Both the position numbers and the translations under genes were made by a program. This document shows, in pieces, positions 9,259 through 17,070 of a DNA stretch of 64,000 bases (positions are counted from its first letter, which is position 1; every line of letters begins with the position of its first letter). The notes beneath the pieces are model-generated. The model saw only the letters and a program-made list of their open reading frames with translations. It did not search any database and was not told where the DNA came from. This DNA comes from Notoacmeibacter ruber (GTDB lineage: Bacteria; Pseudomonadota; Alphaproteobacteria; Rhizobiales; Rhizobiaceae), in assembly GCF_003668555.1 (NCBI RefSeq), contig NZ_RCWN01000001.1, forward strand, positions 1,412,501 through 1,476,500, in the 5' to 3' direction.

Positions 9259-10638
9259 TTGCGTTTGCCACCGTCCCCAAGCCCCCTCGCCCGCCGTCTG
9301 ACTGCAGTCACCGCCATCGCGGCGTCGGTGGTTCTTTCCGGTACAGTTCAGTCCTACGCCGCAGAATATGCCGGTATCGTGGTCGATGCGAAAACGGGCG
9401 AAACCCTCTACTCGCATCGGGCTGACTCGATCGGATATCCGGCGTCTCTTACGAAGATGATGACGCTTTATATCACCTTCGAAGCGATGAAGGCCGGCAA
9501 GGTCGGGAAGAATACCGAGATCCCGATGAGCGCCTATTGCTCGCGTCGCCCGCCGACAAAAATTGGCATCCGGCCGGGCGGTTCGATCAAGCTCGAGCCC
9601 GCCATCCTCTCGCTTGTCACCAAGAGCGCCAACGATGTCTCCTGCGCCCTTGGCGAATATTTCGGCGGCAGTGAAAGCAAGTTCGGCAAGATCATGACCG
9701 CCAAGGCCCGCGGCCTCGGCATGTCACGCACCGTCTTCCGCAACCCGCACGGGTTGCCCGACAGCAAGCAGGTGACGACCGCCCGCGACATGGCTCGGCT
9801 GGGCATCGCGCTACGCGAGCATTTTCCGGAATATTACTCCTATTTCTCGACCCGCAGCTTTTCCTACCGGGGCGCAAGGCACGGCAACCATAACAAGCTG
9901 CTCGGCCGCATCCGCGGCGTTGACGGCATCAAGACTGGCTACACGCGGGCCTCCGGCTTCAACCTCGTATCCAGCGTTCGGGACGATGGCCGCTCGATCG
10001 TCGCCGTCGTCATGGGCGGCCGCACGGGCGCGTCTCGCAATGCCCAGATGACCAAACTGATCAACAGCTACCTGCCAAAGGCCTCGCGCAGCGGTGCCGG
10101 ATCGCTTGTGGCGAGAGCCAACCCGGCCAACGTCCATGCGGGCGCCACGATCGCGATGATCGATCCCGGCAAGCTGCCGGTACCGATGCGCAACCCAGCG
10201 CTTCGCCAACCGCAGGTCATCGCTCAGTCCAATTCGGTGGTCGCGGTGGCCGCGGCACCGAAGCTGCCGCCGGCACCCGCCTCGGCCTACGCCCCGGTTT
10301 CCAGGCCACAAAAGGCGCTTCCGCAGCATTCAGCAGCCCCGCGCCCTTCGGTAGAAATCGACAGCATCAAGACCTCATCGACCGTCCCCACAGGTGAATG
10401 GGTCGTGCAGGTGGCATCCGTCGGTAGCCCGGAGCAGGCGCGCGACATGATTGACCGCATGCAGGCCCGTGCCGCCGGTCTTCTTGGAAAGCGGCAGGGT
10501 TTCACCGTTCCGTTCGTCAAGAACGGCACCGAATATCACCGGGTCCGCTTCGCCGGATTTGGCGGCAAGTCCGAAGCCTGGTCGACCTGTTCCGGCCTGA
10601 AGCGCCAGGACATCGCCTGCTACGCCGTCCAGCAATAG
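9259..10638 (+). CDS. D-alanyl-D-alanine carboxypeptidase (class A PBP) with SPOR domain
   Basis: A periplasmic serine D,D-carboxypeptidase that trims peptidoglycan pentapeptides. There is a signal peptide (residues ~1-35, ending SYA-AEYAG). The peptidase S11 domain follows with the active-site tetrad S63-L-T-K66, the S123-A-N125 triad and K225-T-G. A proline/alanine-rich linker runs to about residue 370, and the last ~85 residues (GEWVVQVASVGSPEQARDMI onward) form a SPOR domain, which binds denuded septal glycan. The start is TTG 9259: an in-frame stop at 9241 leaves no earlier choice, and AGGTGA precedes it closely. It reads divergently from the phasin gene. Confidence 0.93.
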   Translation: MRLPPSPSPLARRLTAVTAIAASVVLSGTVQSYAAEYAGIVVDAKTGETLYSHRADSIGYPASLTKMMTLYITFEAMKAGKVGKNTEIPMSAYCSRRPPTKIGIRPGGSIKLEPAILSLVTKSANDVSCALGEYFGGSESKFGKIMTAKARGLGMSRTVFRNPHGLPDSKQVTTARDMARLGIALREHFPEYYSYFSTRSFSYRGARHGNHNKLLGRIRGVDGIKTGYTRASGFNLVSSVRDDGRSIVAVVMGGRTGASRNAQMTKLINSYLPKASRSGAGSLVARANPANVHAGATIAMIDPGKLPVPMRNPALRQPQVIAQSNSVVAVAAAPKLPPAPASAYAPVSRPQKALPQHSAAPRPSVEIDSIKTSSTVPTGEWVVQVASVGSPEQARDMIDRMQARAAGLLGKRQGFTVPFVKNGTEYHRVRFAGFGGKSEAWSTCSGLKRQDIACYAVQQ

Positions 10639-10703
10639 GCCCCGTTTCGAATACCTTTGGCATCGCGCCTCCGGTTTGTATCCAGTCGAAGGAGTACGCA
10701 TCC

Positions 10704-10976
10704 ATGAAGATGCAGCACGCACAGAGCAACGATCACGAGCTCGTCCAGCAGAGCCCGTCAGAGAAAATCCACGACAAGGATGCTGCCGTCAGTTCACTTC
10801 GTCGCGCGGCGCGCCATCTGGCGGAAGTAGGCACCGGAAAGACCCGGACGCGGGAGATCGTCGGCGTCCTCCTCACTCATGCTTCGCGCAGCAGAAGGGT
10901 TGCCATGCCCACAACAGCCATTCGGCTGCGTGTTCAGGGCCCAAAGGGAAAGCCGGCGATCGGTCTTCGTGTCTGA
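10704..10976 (+). CDS. small basic hypothetical protein
   Basis: I do not recognise this 90-aa protein. It has a polar N-terminal third (DHELVQQSPSEKIHDKD), a short possible helix (SSLRRAARHLAEVG) and a strongly basic C-terminal half ending KPAIGLRV. It has no membrane segment or cysteine. Support for it being real: GAAGGAG is 9 bases before ATG 10704, it sits alone between the D,D-carboxypeptidase and mipZ, and a strong intrinsic terminator follows 25 bases after the stop. The charge suggests nucleic-acid or membrane-surface contact, but that is only a guess. Confidence 0.55.
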   Translation: MKMQHAQSNDHELVQQSPSEKIHDKDAAVSSLRRAARHLAEVGTGKTRTREIVGVLLTHASRSRRVAMPTTAIRLRVQGPKGKPAIGLRV

Positions 10977-11001
10977 ACCAACCTTCGCCTTGATTCTCAA
11001 A

Positions 11002-11025
11002 AACCCGGCACTCTGCCGGGTTTTT
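11002..11025. terminator. intrinsic terminator between small gene and mipZ
   Basis: The stem AACCCGGCA / TGCCGGGTT with a 3-base loop is followed by TTTTT on the plus strand and preceded by an A-run, so it serves the convergent small gene and mipZ. Confidence 0.85.
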
Positions 11026-11040
11026 ATTGAGCTGTTGAAT

Positions 11041-11976
11041 CTAGTGAAGCAGTTCGGCGATCCGGGTTCTGAACTCATTCGGACGGCCAAGCTCGCGACG
11101 AATGGCAGCCCTCTGTGCGCCTTCCGCCTCGAGTGGCAAACGCAGCGCTCTTACGAGCCGTTCGATCTCCGCCTTGCCCGCCAAATGCGACGGACTGGTG
11201 CGGCTGCAGACGTTGAGGTCATAGAGGACAGCGGAGTCCATAACCGTCAGTCCAAGCGGAAAAAGCTCCCGAAAAACGACCCGTTCCCCGATACCATCGA
11301 CGAGCCGAAATCCCATCTGCATGGCCAGCTGCCGTAACCCATTATCGACCTTTCGCTCGTTGCGCGAACTGAAGGTCGCCTGCCGGTTACGAACGATCAC
11401 CCAGTCGAGCATCGCGCCATCGGCATGGCGCCGTTCGCGGCGCGCATGACGGACCGTATCGGCATAATGGGATGTTCCGCCGAACTGGCCGGTCACTGGG
11501 TCGATGGAACCAAGAACATCAAAGTCGACGAAACTGTCATTCATCGGCGAGATAAGCGTGTCGGCCTGGCTATGCACGATATCGGAAAGGTTGGTGGAAG
11601 CGCCAGGCGTATCGACAATCACGATGTCGCAGTCATTACGCAGATCGAGCAGCAGACGAAAAAGCTTGCATCGCTCTTCATGCTCCACGTCGGCTACCCG
11701 CTCGCGACGGACAGCCGGCAAGATCTCGACGCGCGGCATCGGCAGGGCCAGTTTCTTTATCGAAGCTGTCCGCGCCCGGTAAGCGAAAAAGCGCGCCATT
11801 GTCTGCTGACGGATATCAAGATCCAGAATGCCGACTCGCAGCCCTCTGTTAAGTAGATCGGTCGCGATATGGATTCCGAGCGTCGATTTGCCGGAGCCAC
11901 CCTTCTCATTGCCGCAGACAAGAAGATGCGCCGCCCCGCTTCGACCCGACGCCTGCACCCTCTGCCGACCGAACAT
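11041..11976 (-). CDS. mipZ: division-plane positioning ATPase MipZ
   Basis: A ParA/MinD-type P-loop ATPase that, in alphaproteobacteria, follows ParB at the poles and inhibits FtsZ polymerisation away from midcell. Visible signatures are the deviant Walker A KGGSGKST (residues 25-32), GILDLDIRQQTMARFF (Walker A'), VIVDTPG (switch II) and the family-typical PMNDSFVDFDVLG, DWVIVRNR and RNERKVDNGL blocks. At 311 aa it is slightly longer than Caulobacter MipZ. A TTG at 11988 is in frame, but ATG 11976 is preferred. MinD-like alternatives are unlikely because of the RARFFAYR-type region. It stands alone, which is the usual arrangement. Confidence 0.93.
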   Translation of the reverse strand: MFGRQRVQASGRSGAAHLLVCGNEKGGSGKSTLGIHIATDLLNRGLRVGILDLDIRQQTMARFFAYRARTASIKKLALPMPRVEILPAVRRERVADVEHEERCKLFRLLLDLRNDCDIVIVDTPGASTNLSDIVHSQADTLISPMNDSFVDFDVLGSIDPVTGQFGGTSHYADTVRHARRERRHADGAMLDWVIVRNRQATFSSRNERKVDNGLRQLAMQMGFRLVDGIGERVVFRELFPLGLTVMDSAVLYDLNVCSRTSPSHLAGKAEIERLVRALRLPLEAEGAQRAAIRRELGRPNEFRTRIAELLH

Positions 11977-12022
11977 CGCGTTTCTCAAGCTCCCATTGGT
12001 AAAGAAACGCTAGAGAAAGATG

Positions 12023-12039
12023 GGTAACAAAAGGTTACC
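12023..12039. repeat. short inverted repeat upstream of mipZ
   Basis: GGTAAC-aaaag-GTTACC, a perfect 6-bp inverted repeat 47-63 bases before the mipZ start, in the 89-bp gap after the DUF1489 stop. Its placement fits an operator or promoter element; no regulator is assigned. Confidence 0.4.
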
Positions 12040-12065
12040 AAGGAGAATCGCTTGTTCCAGCCCGC

Positions 12066-12497
12066 TCAAACGAGACCAAGACTGACAAGCTGCGCCATCA
12101 ATTCTGGCGGCACATCATCGTCAATGTGTTGGGAAAGATCGGCGGGAGCGCTTTCGGCATCAAGATATCGCCAGCCCTGAAAGGCTTTGCGGGCAACGGG
12201 GCGCACGGGATGCAGAACCGGTTCGAGAACGATACCGCAACGCTTCAGCCCATCCGTGTCGGAGAGCGCGCGCAGTTCAAGAATCTTCTGGCGGGCCTGC
12301 ACCGCCCCCTTGATGACCCAGTAAAGCGAGCCGCCCTGAAGAATCTCGTCTGACCGCTTTGGCATCATCCGGGTCACATGGATCTGCTCGACCGGAACAC
12401 CTCTTCGCCGCCGGTCCTGCAACCGGCTTTCGATGCTATCACGCAATTGCGTTACGCTATCCACACCAACGCAGAGTTTGATGAGATGCAACGTCAT
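12066..12497 (-). CDS. DUF1489 family protein
   Basis: A 143-aa cytoplasmic protein of the alphaproteobacterial DUF1489 family, whose function is unknown. It matches the family from end to end: MTLHLIKLCVGVDSV at the N terminus, HVTRMMPKRSDEIL and GGSLYWVIKGAVQARQKI in the middle, and VLEPVLHPVRP with RKAFQGWRYL near the C terminus. No membrane segment is present. It lies upstream of mipZ on the same strand with an 89-bp gap that contains an inverted repeat, so cotranscription is uncertain. Confidence 0.88.
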   Translation of the reverse strand: MTLHLIKLCVGVDSVTQLRDSIESRLQDRRRRGVPVEQIHVTRMMPKRSDEILQGGSLYWVIKGAVQARQKILELRALSDTDGLKRCGIVLEPVLHPVRPVARKAFQGWRYLDAESAPADLSQHIDDDVPPELMAQLVSLGLV

Positions 12498-12530
12498 GCT
12501 GTGCTTTCAGTCGTTTCAGGCGATTGCAAT

Positions 12531-12559
12531 GAAAACGCCGGCTCCCGGCCGGCGTTTTC
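12531..12559. terminator. bidirectional intrinsic terminator upstream of DUF1489
   Basis: The stem GAAAACGCCGG / CCGGCGTTTTC with a 7-base loop has A/T-runs at its base on both sides. In the minus direction it lies just downstream of the small membrane-protein gene at 12593-12718, which supports that gene being transcribed. Confidence 0.8.
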
Positions 12560-12592
12560 GAAACTCATGATTTCTGACAGCTAGGTCTGTTT

Positions 12593-12718
12593 TCAGTTGG
12601 CTGCAAGGATGGTTGCTTCTGCGCCACCAACAAGCCAAGCGACGAAGATCACCGTCGCAAAGGCTGCCACTGCCCAAGCGGTTACGCCCCAGCAGCTCTT
12701 CTGGACATTTTCATCCAT
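12593..12718 (-). CDS. 41-aa single-pass membrane protein (candidate small gene)
   Basis: A very short frame encoding MDENVQKSCWG, then one hydrophobic segment of about 20 residues (VTAWAVAAFATVIFVAWLV), then GGAEATILAAN and TGA. A hydrophilic N terminus, one membrane span and a short tail is the pattern of real small membrane proteins, and a strong terminator follows 34 bases after the stop. Against it, the ribosome-binding site before ATG 12718 is weak. I know no family for it; small respiratory-chain accessory subunits have this build, but there is no sequence match I can name. Confidence 0.5.
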   Translation of the reverse strand: MDENVQKSCWGVTAWAVAAFATVIFVAWLVGGAEATILAAN

Positions 12719-13025
12719 TCAGATGTGAAACCCCGTTTTTGTGAATCCGGCATACGCATTCACCTGCGAAAGCGCCCCCACCGGAGAAACCAAACATTAT
12801 GGTAACAAATCCGTGAACGCAAGTGAGGCGACCCAATTCGGCCACAATAAAGCCGCGCCGTCGCCGGAAGTGTTGTTATAAGGTATTGAAAGCCAATACC
12901 TCTGCAAAAACATCATGTCTGTTACGCAAAGAGCACAACGCCGTCATAGATGGGATAAGAGAGCCAGCTTGACCCGATAAGGCGAGCCATGGTTTGCCTG
13001 TCGCGGCGGTCAATCGGGAGCTTCT
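12719..13025. other. divergent intergenic region with one perfect inverted repeat
   Basis: About 300 bases between the small membrane protein and the DUF1624 gene, with no coding frame I can support. It holds the perfect inverted repeat AGGTATTG-aaagc-CAATACCT (12881-12901). GGGAG lies 7 bases before the DUF1624 start. Promoters for both divergent genes should be here but were not resolved by eye. Confidence 0.4.
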
Positions 13026-14048
13026 ATGGATTCGGGTCCAATCGCTGAGCGGGTGCCGCGCGTAAATGCGATCGATGTGGCGCGTACGATCGCCCTGATC
13101 GCCATGGCGATCTACCATTTTTCATGGGATCTGGCGATTTTCGGCTATGCTGCGATCGACCTTCCTCAACGCCCCGGGATGATCGTCTTCGCGCGGATGA
13201 TCGCGGGCAGCTTCATTTTTCTGGCGGGCATTTCACTCGTCCTGGCCCATGGCGAAGGGATACGCTGGCCCTCCTATCGCAAGCGCCTGTTGCAGATCAT
13301 TGTCGCTGCCGTCCTCGTTACAATCGCAACCCTCATCGCATTTCCCGAAACATTTATCTTTTTCGGCATTCTGCACCTGATCGCGCTCGCTTCGCTTCTC
13401 GGTCTCGCCTTCCTCCATTTGAACGCGCTTCTTACCGTGTCTGTAGCGGTGTTCTTTTTAGCGCTGCCACACTTTTTCCGTTCCGAGTTCTTCTCGGCGG
13501 GCCCCCTTCTATGGCTGGGGTTGGCAGAGACACCGCGCGTCTCGAACGATTATGTTCCGCTCTTCCCTTGGTTTGGCGTGTTTCTGTTCGGGATGGCGTT
13601 CGGGCGGATCGGCCGAGATCGCGGCTGGTTTCGGCGCTTTTCCGAAACCACTTTCGATCGCAGCCTGCCAAACTGGCTTGCGGTGCCCGGACGGCACTCC
13701 CTGATTGTCTATCTTATCCACCAGCCGGTTCTGCTGGCGTTGGTCTGGCTGGCTGCGACTCTGGTCCCGCCAGGCATCTCGATCGCGGACGTAAGGGCCC
13801 CGTGCGAACGCAGTTGCCTGGCGCAGTCCGAGGACGCAGCTTTCTGCACGCGCTATTGCGGCTGCATCCTGTCAGCCATGGACGAGGAAGACCTTCTTTA
13901 TCGTGGAGCCTCCCTTGATTCTCTGACAGACGAGCAATTGCAGATGGTCGATCAGCAGAGAAATCAGTGCATGCGAGAGGTCGACACGGAATTATACGGC
14001 TCTCCATCCGGCGCTGACGACACCCAGGAAGAGGACTCGACGCGATGA
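13026..14048 (+). CDS. DUF1624/heparan-alpha-glucosaminide N-acetyltransferase-like membrane protein
   Basis: A polytopic inner-membrane protein of the acyltransferase-3/HGSNAT-like superfamily (DUF1624), 340 aa. The family signature is at the N terminus: NAIDVARTIALIAMAIYHFSWDL with the conserved YHF histidine. Eight or so hydrophobic segments follow up to LIVYLIHQPVLLALVWL. These proteins probably move acyl groups across the membrane, but the substrate is unknown. After the last helix (residue ~250) there is an unusual polar tail of about 90 residues with clustered cysteines (CERSC, FCTRYCGC, QC) that ends acidic. The stop overlaps the start of the following methyltransferase by four bases. 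Confidence 0.85.
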   Translation: MDSGPIAERVPRVNAIDVARTIALIAMAIYHFSWDLAIFGYAAIDLPQRPGMIVFARMIAGSFIFLAGISLVLAHGEGIRWPSYRKRLLQIIVAAVLVTIATLIAFPETFIFFGILHLIALASLLGLAFLHLNALLTVSVAVFFLALPHFFRSEFFSAGPLLWLGLAETPRVSNDYVPLFPWFGVFLFGMAFGRIGRDRGWFRRFSETTFDRSLPNWLAVPGRHSLIVYLIHQPVLLALVWLAATLVPPGISIADVRAPCERSCLAQSEDAAFCTRYCGCILSAMDEEDLLYRGASLDSLTDEQLQMVDQQRNQCMREVDTELYGSPSGADDTQEEDSTR

Positions 14049-14575
14049 GCAATTCATCGAAATCCGCCCGCTCCAAACACAAATCTTCAGTCGAAACGCC
14101 AGCGGGCCAATCAGCTCCGACACGATTCCCATGGCCTCCCGTGATCGCCCTGATCGCCGGCGTTACAGCCTATGTCCTGGGCCGATTTCTGACGCCGCTT
14201 GCGATTCTACCCGCCTCGTTCGTGCCCGTTCTTGCAGCTTTTGGATGGCTTCTCGTCGTGATGGGCCTCGGACTGGACCTCTTGGCGATGTGGACACTGC
14301 ACCGGCACGGGACGACCGTCTCGCCAATGCACGGCTCGGCGAAGCTGGTCACGAGCGGCCCCTACCGGATCAGCCGAAATCCCATTTATCTCGGCAATAC
14401 GATCATCCTGATCGGCCTTGGCTTCGCCTTCAACAATTTCTGGTTTCCGATTCTCGCCGTCCTCGCCGGATTCGCGGTTACCAAGCTCCAGATCATACCG
14501 GAAGAACGGTATCTCGCCGCACGTTTTGGGAAATCCTGGCGGCATTACAGCAAGCGTATCTCGCGCTGGTTCTGA
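14045..14575 (+). CDS. isoprenylcysteine carboxyl methyltransferase-like (ICMT/PEMT) membrane protein
   Basis: A 176-aa integral membrane methyltransferase of the ICMT/phospholipid-methyltransferase fold. After a polar N terminus there are about four hydrophobic segments. The SAM-binding signature is visible as LVTSGPYRISRNPIYLGNTIILIGLG and the C-terminal EERYLAARFGKSWRHYSKRISRWF. Bacterial members methylate unknown small molecules or lipids. ATGA overlap with the DUF1624 gene argues for a translationally coupled pair acting at the membrane. Confidence 0.85.
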   Translation: MSNSSKSARSKHKSSVETPAGQSAPTRFPWPPVIALIAGVTAYVLGRFLTPLAILPASFVPVLAAFGWLLVVMGLGLDLLAMWTLHRHGTTVSPMHGSAKLVTSGPYRISRNPIYLGNTIILIGLGFAFNNFWFPILAVLAGFAVTKLQIIPEERYLAARFGKSWRHYSKRISRWF

Positions 14576-14589
14576 AAAAGAGAGGAACA

Positions 14590-14605
14590 GCCGCCGCGCG
14601 GCGGC
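14590..14605. terminator. GC palindrome between convergent genes, possible terminator
   Basis: GCCGCC-GCGC-GGCGGC is a perfect 16-base palindrome in the 32-bp gap between convergent genes. There is no T-run, so as a terminator it is weak. Confidence 0.35.
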
Positions 14606-14607
14606 GC

Positions 14608-14994
14608 CTAGCCTTTCACGCCCAGCTCAGCCAGCCGCTCGATGCAGGCTTCTTCACTGGCATTGAGTTCGGCAATCGTCTCCTCGATGTCACGTCGCTT
14701 CTGACGCAGCTCGTCGCGCTTCTCCTCGATCTTGGTCACGATCTGCTTCAGTTGCCCGACCTCGCCCGGAGGGTCCCGATACATCTGCACGATCTCGCGG
14801 ATCTCCGCGATGGAAAACCCCAGTCGTTTGCCGCGCATGATCTGACGCACAAGGTGGCGGTCGGCAGGTCGGAAGAGGCGCGTACGCCCTCGCCGGACAG
14901 GCGAAATCAGGCCTTCATCCTCGTAGAAGCGTAGCGTTCGGGTCGAGATACCGAACTCCCGCGTCAGCTCGGTAATCGTGTAGAACTCACGCAT
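14608..14994 (-). CDS. MerR family transcriptional regulator, LiuR-like
   Basis: A 128-aa dimeric DNA-binding regulator. MREFYTITELTREFGISTRT is the MerR helix-turn-helix, followed by LRFYEDEGLISPVRRGRTRLF (winged helix) and a long C-terminal coiled-coil helix rich in Lys/Glu (KIEEKRDELRQKRRDIEETI). There are no metal-binding cysteines in the loop, which separates it from CueR/ZntR. The subfamily is the alphaproteobacterial one that controls branched-chain amino-acid or fatty-acid breakdown (LiuR-like). A TTG at 15045 is in frame, but ATG 14994 starts at the family's usual point. A strong candidate autoregulatory operator is at 15047-15062. No degradation genes are adjacent. Confidence 0.85.
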   Translation of the reverse strand: MREFYTITELTREFGISTRTLRFYEDEGLISPVRRGRTRLFRPADRHLVRQIMRGKRLGFSIAEIREIVQMYRDPPGEVGQLKQIVTKIEEKRDELRQKRRDIEETIAELNASEEACIERLAELGVKG

Positions 14995-15046
14995 CTGACG
15001 GACCTGTCTTTCTGCACACTTATTCGATTGAAAATCGTCAGCCAAA

Positions 15047-15062
15047 CTTACGTAAAAGTCAA
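15047..15062 (-). promoter_or_regulatory. candidate LiuR-type operator upstream of merR gene
   Basis: On the minus strand TTGACTTTTACGTAAG lies 53 bases before the MerR-family start. From memory, the LiuR consensus in proteobacteria is close to TTGACGTTTACGTAAA, which this matches at 14 of 16 positions. The core TTACGTAA is itself palindromic. Autoregulation is therefore likely but inferred. Confidence 0.5.
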
Positions 15063-15090
15063 TTTACGCGAGCATCTTTCTGCGGTTTGC

Positions 15091-16494
15091 TCACAGCAGG
15101 TCGAACCACCAGGCAGCAAGGCCGAGAAATGCGAAAAAGCCGACAATATCAGTGACTGTGGTGACAAAGACTCCGGAAGCGATAGCCGGGTCGGCACCAA
15201 TCTTGTCGAGAACCAGTGGAATCAGAATTCCCGCAAGGGCCGCAGCAAGCATGTTGATCACCATGGCTGCCGCAATGACGCCGCCAAGCGACGGATTGTC
15301 GAACCAGAAACCGGCGACCAGACCGATCAGCGCAGCAAACATGACTCCATTGAGGAGCCCGACCAGCGTCTCGCGCCGGATGATCCTCGCGGCATTGTAG
15401 ATATCGATATCGCGTGTCGCGAGCGCTCGCACGGCCACCGTCATGGTTTGCGTGGCGGCATTACCGCCCATCGAGGCAACAATTGGCATGAGAACAGCAA
15501 GTGCGACCATCTGTTCGATCGTGGCATCGAAAAGGCCGATGACCAGCGAAGCCAGCACGGCCGTTCCGAGGTTCATCAACAGCCAGATAAAGCGTGACCG
15601 CGCGATCTCCACGGTCGTATCGGAAAGTTCCTCGTCGCCGACGCCGCCCAGCGCCTTGATGTCTTCTTCCGCCTCTTCCTGAATCACATCGACCACGTCA
15701 TCGATGGTCAGAACGCCGACGAGCCTGTCGTTTTCATCAACCACGGCGGCGGAGAGTAGGTCATAGCGCTCGAAAAGCTGTGCCGCCTCCTCCTGGTCCA
15801 TTTCGACCGGAATGGCATGACGCGTCTCGTGCATGACCGTCTCGATCTTCTCGGCACGCTGCGTACGCAGAATACGATCCAGATCGACCGCGCCCAGAAG
15901 CCGAAAGCCGGGATCGATTACGAAGATCTGGCTAAACGTTTCGGGAAGTTCCTTGTCCTCGCGCATGTAGTCGATCGTCTGTCCGACGGTCCAGAACGGC
16001 GGCACCGCCACAAACTCGGTCGCCATGCGGCGGCCAGCCGTCTCCTCTGGATAGTCCAGAGAGCGGCGCAACCGGATACGCTCGGTAAAGGGCAGCTGCC
16101 CAAGAATCTCTTCCTGATCCTCAGGCTCGAGATCCTCGAGAATGTAGACCGCATCGTCGGAGTCCAGCTCCTGAACAGCCAGCGCGATCTGATTGTTGGG
16201 CAGTTGATCGACGATCTCCAGCCGGATCGCTTCGTCGACTTCCGTTAGCGCGGCAAAGTCGAAATCCGCCTTCATCATCGCCACCACAGCAATACGCTGT
16301 TCTGGCGGCAGGGCTTCGATCACATCGCCGAGTTCGGAGCTGTGAAGATGGCTGAGTTGCTCCTTCAGCCAATCTTCGTCCGTATCCTCGACAGCCGCAG
16401 CGATAGCCGCCAGGAAATCCTGGCGAACAGCACCCGTCTCGGTGTAGATCGAGCTGTCCTGGTTCTCCTCAGAGACCAGTTCTTCCTCGGTCAT
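15091..16494 (-). CDS. mgtE: magnesium transporter MgtE
   Basis: An inner-membrane Mg2+ channel of 467 aa. The acidic N-domain (residues ~30-140, with EALPPEQRIAVVAMM and DSDDAVYILEDLEPEDQ) is followed by two CBS domains (~150-270, ending LVGVLTIDDVVDVIQEEAEED), the plug helix, and five transmembrane helices. TM2-TM5 carry the family motifs LMPIVASMGGNAATQTMTVAVRAL and the conserved Asp near the end, ASGVFVTTVTDIVGFFAFLGLA. Cytosolic Mg2+ bound between the N and CBS domains closes the channel in the known family structure. It is separated from the merR-like gene by about 97 bp on the same strand. Confidence 0.95.
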   Translation of the reverse strand: MTEEELVSEENQDSSIYTETGAVRQDFLAAIAAAVEDTDEDWLKEQLSHLHSSELGDVIEALPPEQRIAVVAMMKADFDFAALTEVDEAIRLEIVDQLPNNQIALAVQELDSDDAVYILEDLEPEDQEEILGQLPFTERIRLRRSLDYPEETAGRRMATEFVAVPPFWTVGQTIDYMREDKELPETFSQIFVIDPGFRLLGAVDLDRILRTQRAEKIETVMHETRHAIPVEMDQEEAAQLFERYDLLSAAVVDENDRLVGVLTIDDVVDVIQEEAEEDIKALGGVGDEELSDTTVEIARSRFIWLLMNLGTAVLASLVIGLFDATIEQMVALAVLMPIVASMGGNAATQTMTVAVRALATRDIDIYNAARIIRRETLVGLLNGVMFAALIGLVAGFWFDNPSLGGVIAAAMVINMLAAALAGILIPLVLDKIGADPAIASGVFVTTVTDIVGFFAFLGLAAWWFDLL

Positions 16495-16644
16495 GGCAGG
16501 ATCATCCTCTGGCAGGGGTGCTGGCGATAACGCATCTTCCTAACGGCCTTTCCCGACAGACGTAAAGAAGCAAGAACGCGCCGGACTGCAACTCTTTGGG
16601 ACTTTGGTACGTCACGTAAGGGTCGTGCAGCGCCGGAGGCCGCC

Positions 16645-17067
16645 ATGTATCCAACTCGCCAATTTCTTTTCGCCCTTGTTCTAACAGCCGCGTACGGCGT
16701 TGCCGGCGCCTCGGCAGACGAGCTTTCACCCTGGCAATCCACCGTCGATCAACAATTGCAGTCCTTCCAGTCTGGCGATGATGCCGAGGCCTACTCTCAC
16801 GCGGCACCCAACATAAAGCGGTTCTTCCCGACGCTCGAAGGTTTCATGGCCATGGTTGAGGGCGGTTATCCGCAGGTCCGCCGACCCAAGAGCTGGTCCA
16901 TGGGCCGCTCGATTCCTCTTACCGCCAGCTCTGTCGCCCAGGAAGTGATCATTGTCGGTCCGGAGGGAAAGCTCTGGAAAGCGCTCTACACACTAGAACT
17001 TCAGGAAGACGGCTCGTGGCAGATCAGCGGTGTGTCGCTTCAGGGAATGAAAAGTTTCGGCGTGTAG
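16645..17067 (+). CDS. DUF4864 domain-containing secreted protein
   Basis: A 140-aa protein with a signal peptide (LFALVLTAAYGVAGASA-DE) followed by a single DUF4864 domain. Its features are STVDQQLQSFQSGDDAEAYSHAAPNIKRFFP, MVEGGYPQVRRPKSW and the final WKALYTLELQEDGSWQISGV. The fold resembles SnoaL/NTF2-like domains and the role is unknown. Periplasmic location is inferred. It is divergent from mgtE, with a 150-bp gap, and ends 3 bp from the convergent DUF2177 gene with no terminator visible. Confidence 0.8.
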   Translation: MYPTRQFLFALVLTAAYGVAGASADELSPWQSTVDQQLQSFQSGDDAEAYSHAAPNIKRFFPTLEGFMAMVEGGYPQVRRPKSWSMGRSIPLTASSVAQEVIIVGPEGKLWKALYTLELQEDGSWQISGVSLQGMKSFGV

Positions 17068-17070
17068 CCG

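Noticed and set aside
14590..14605. Palindrome as a protein-binding operator
   Set aside because: It lies between two convergent gene ends, where an operator is not expected; a weak terminator is the simpler reading.
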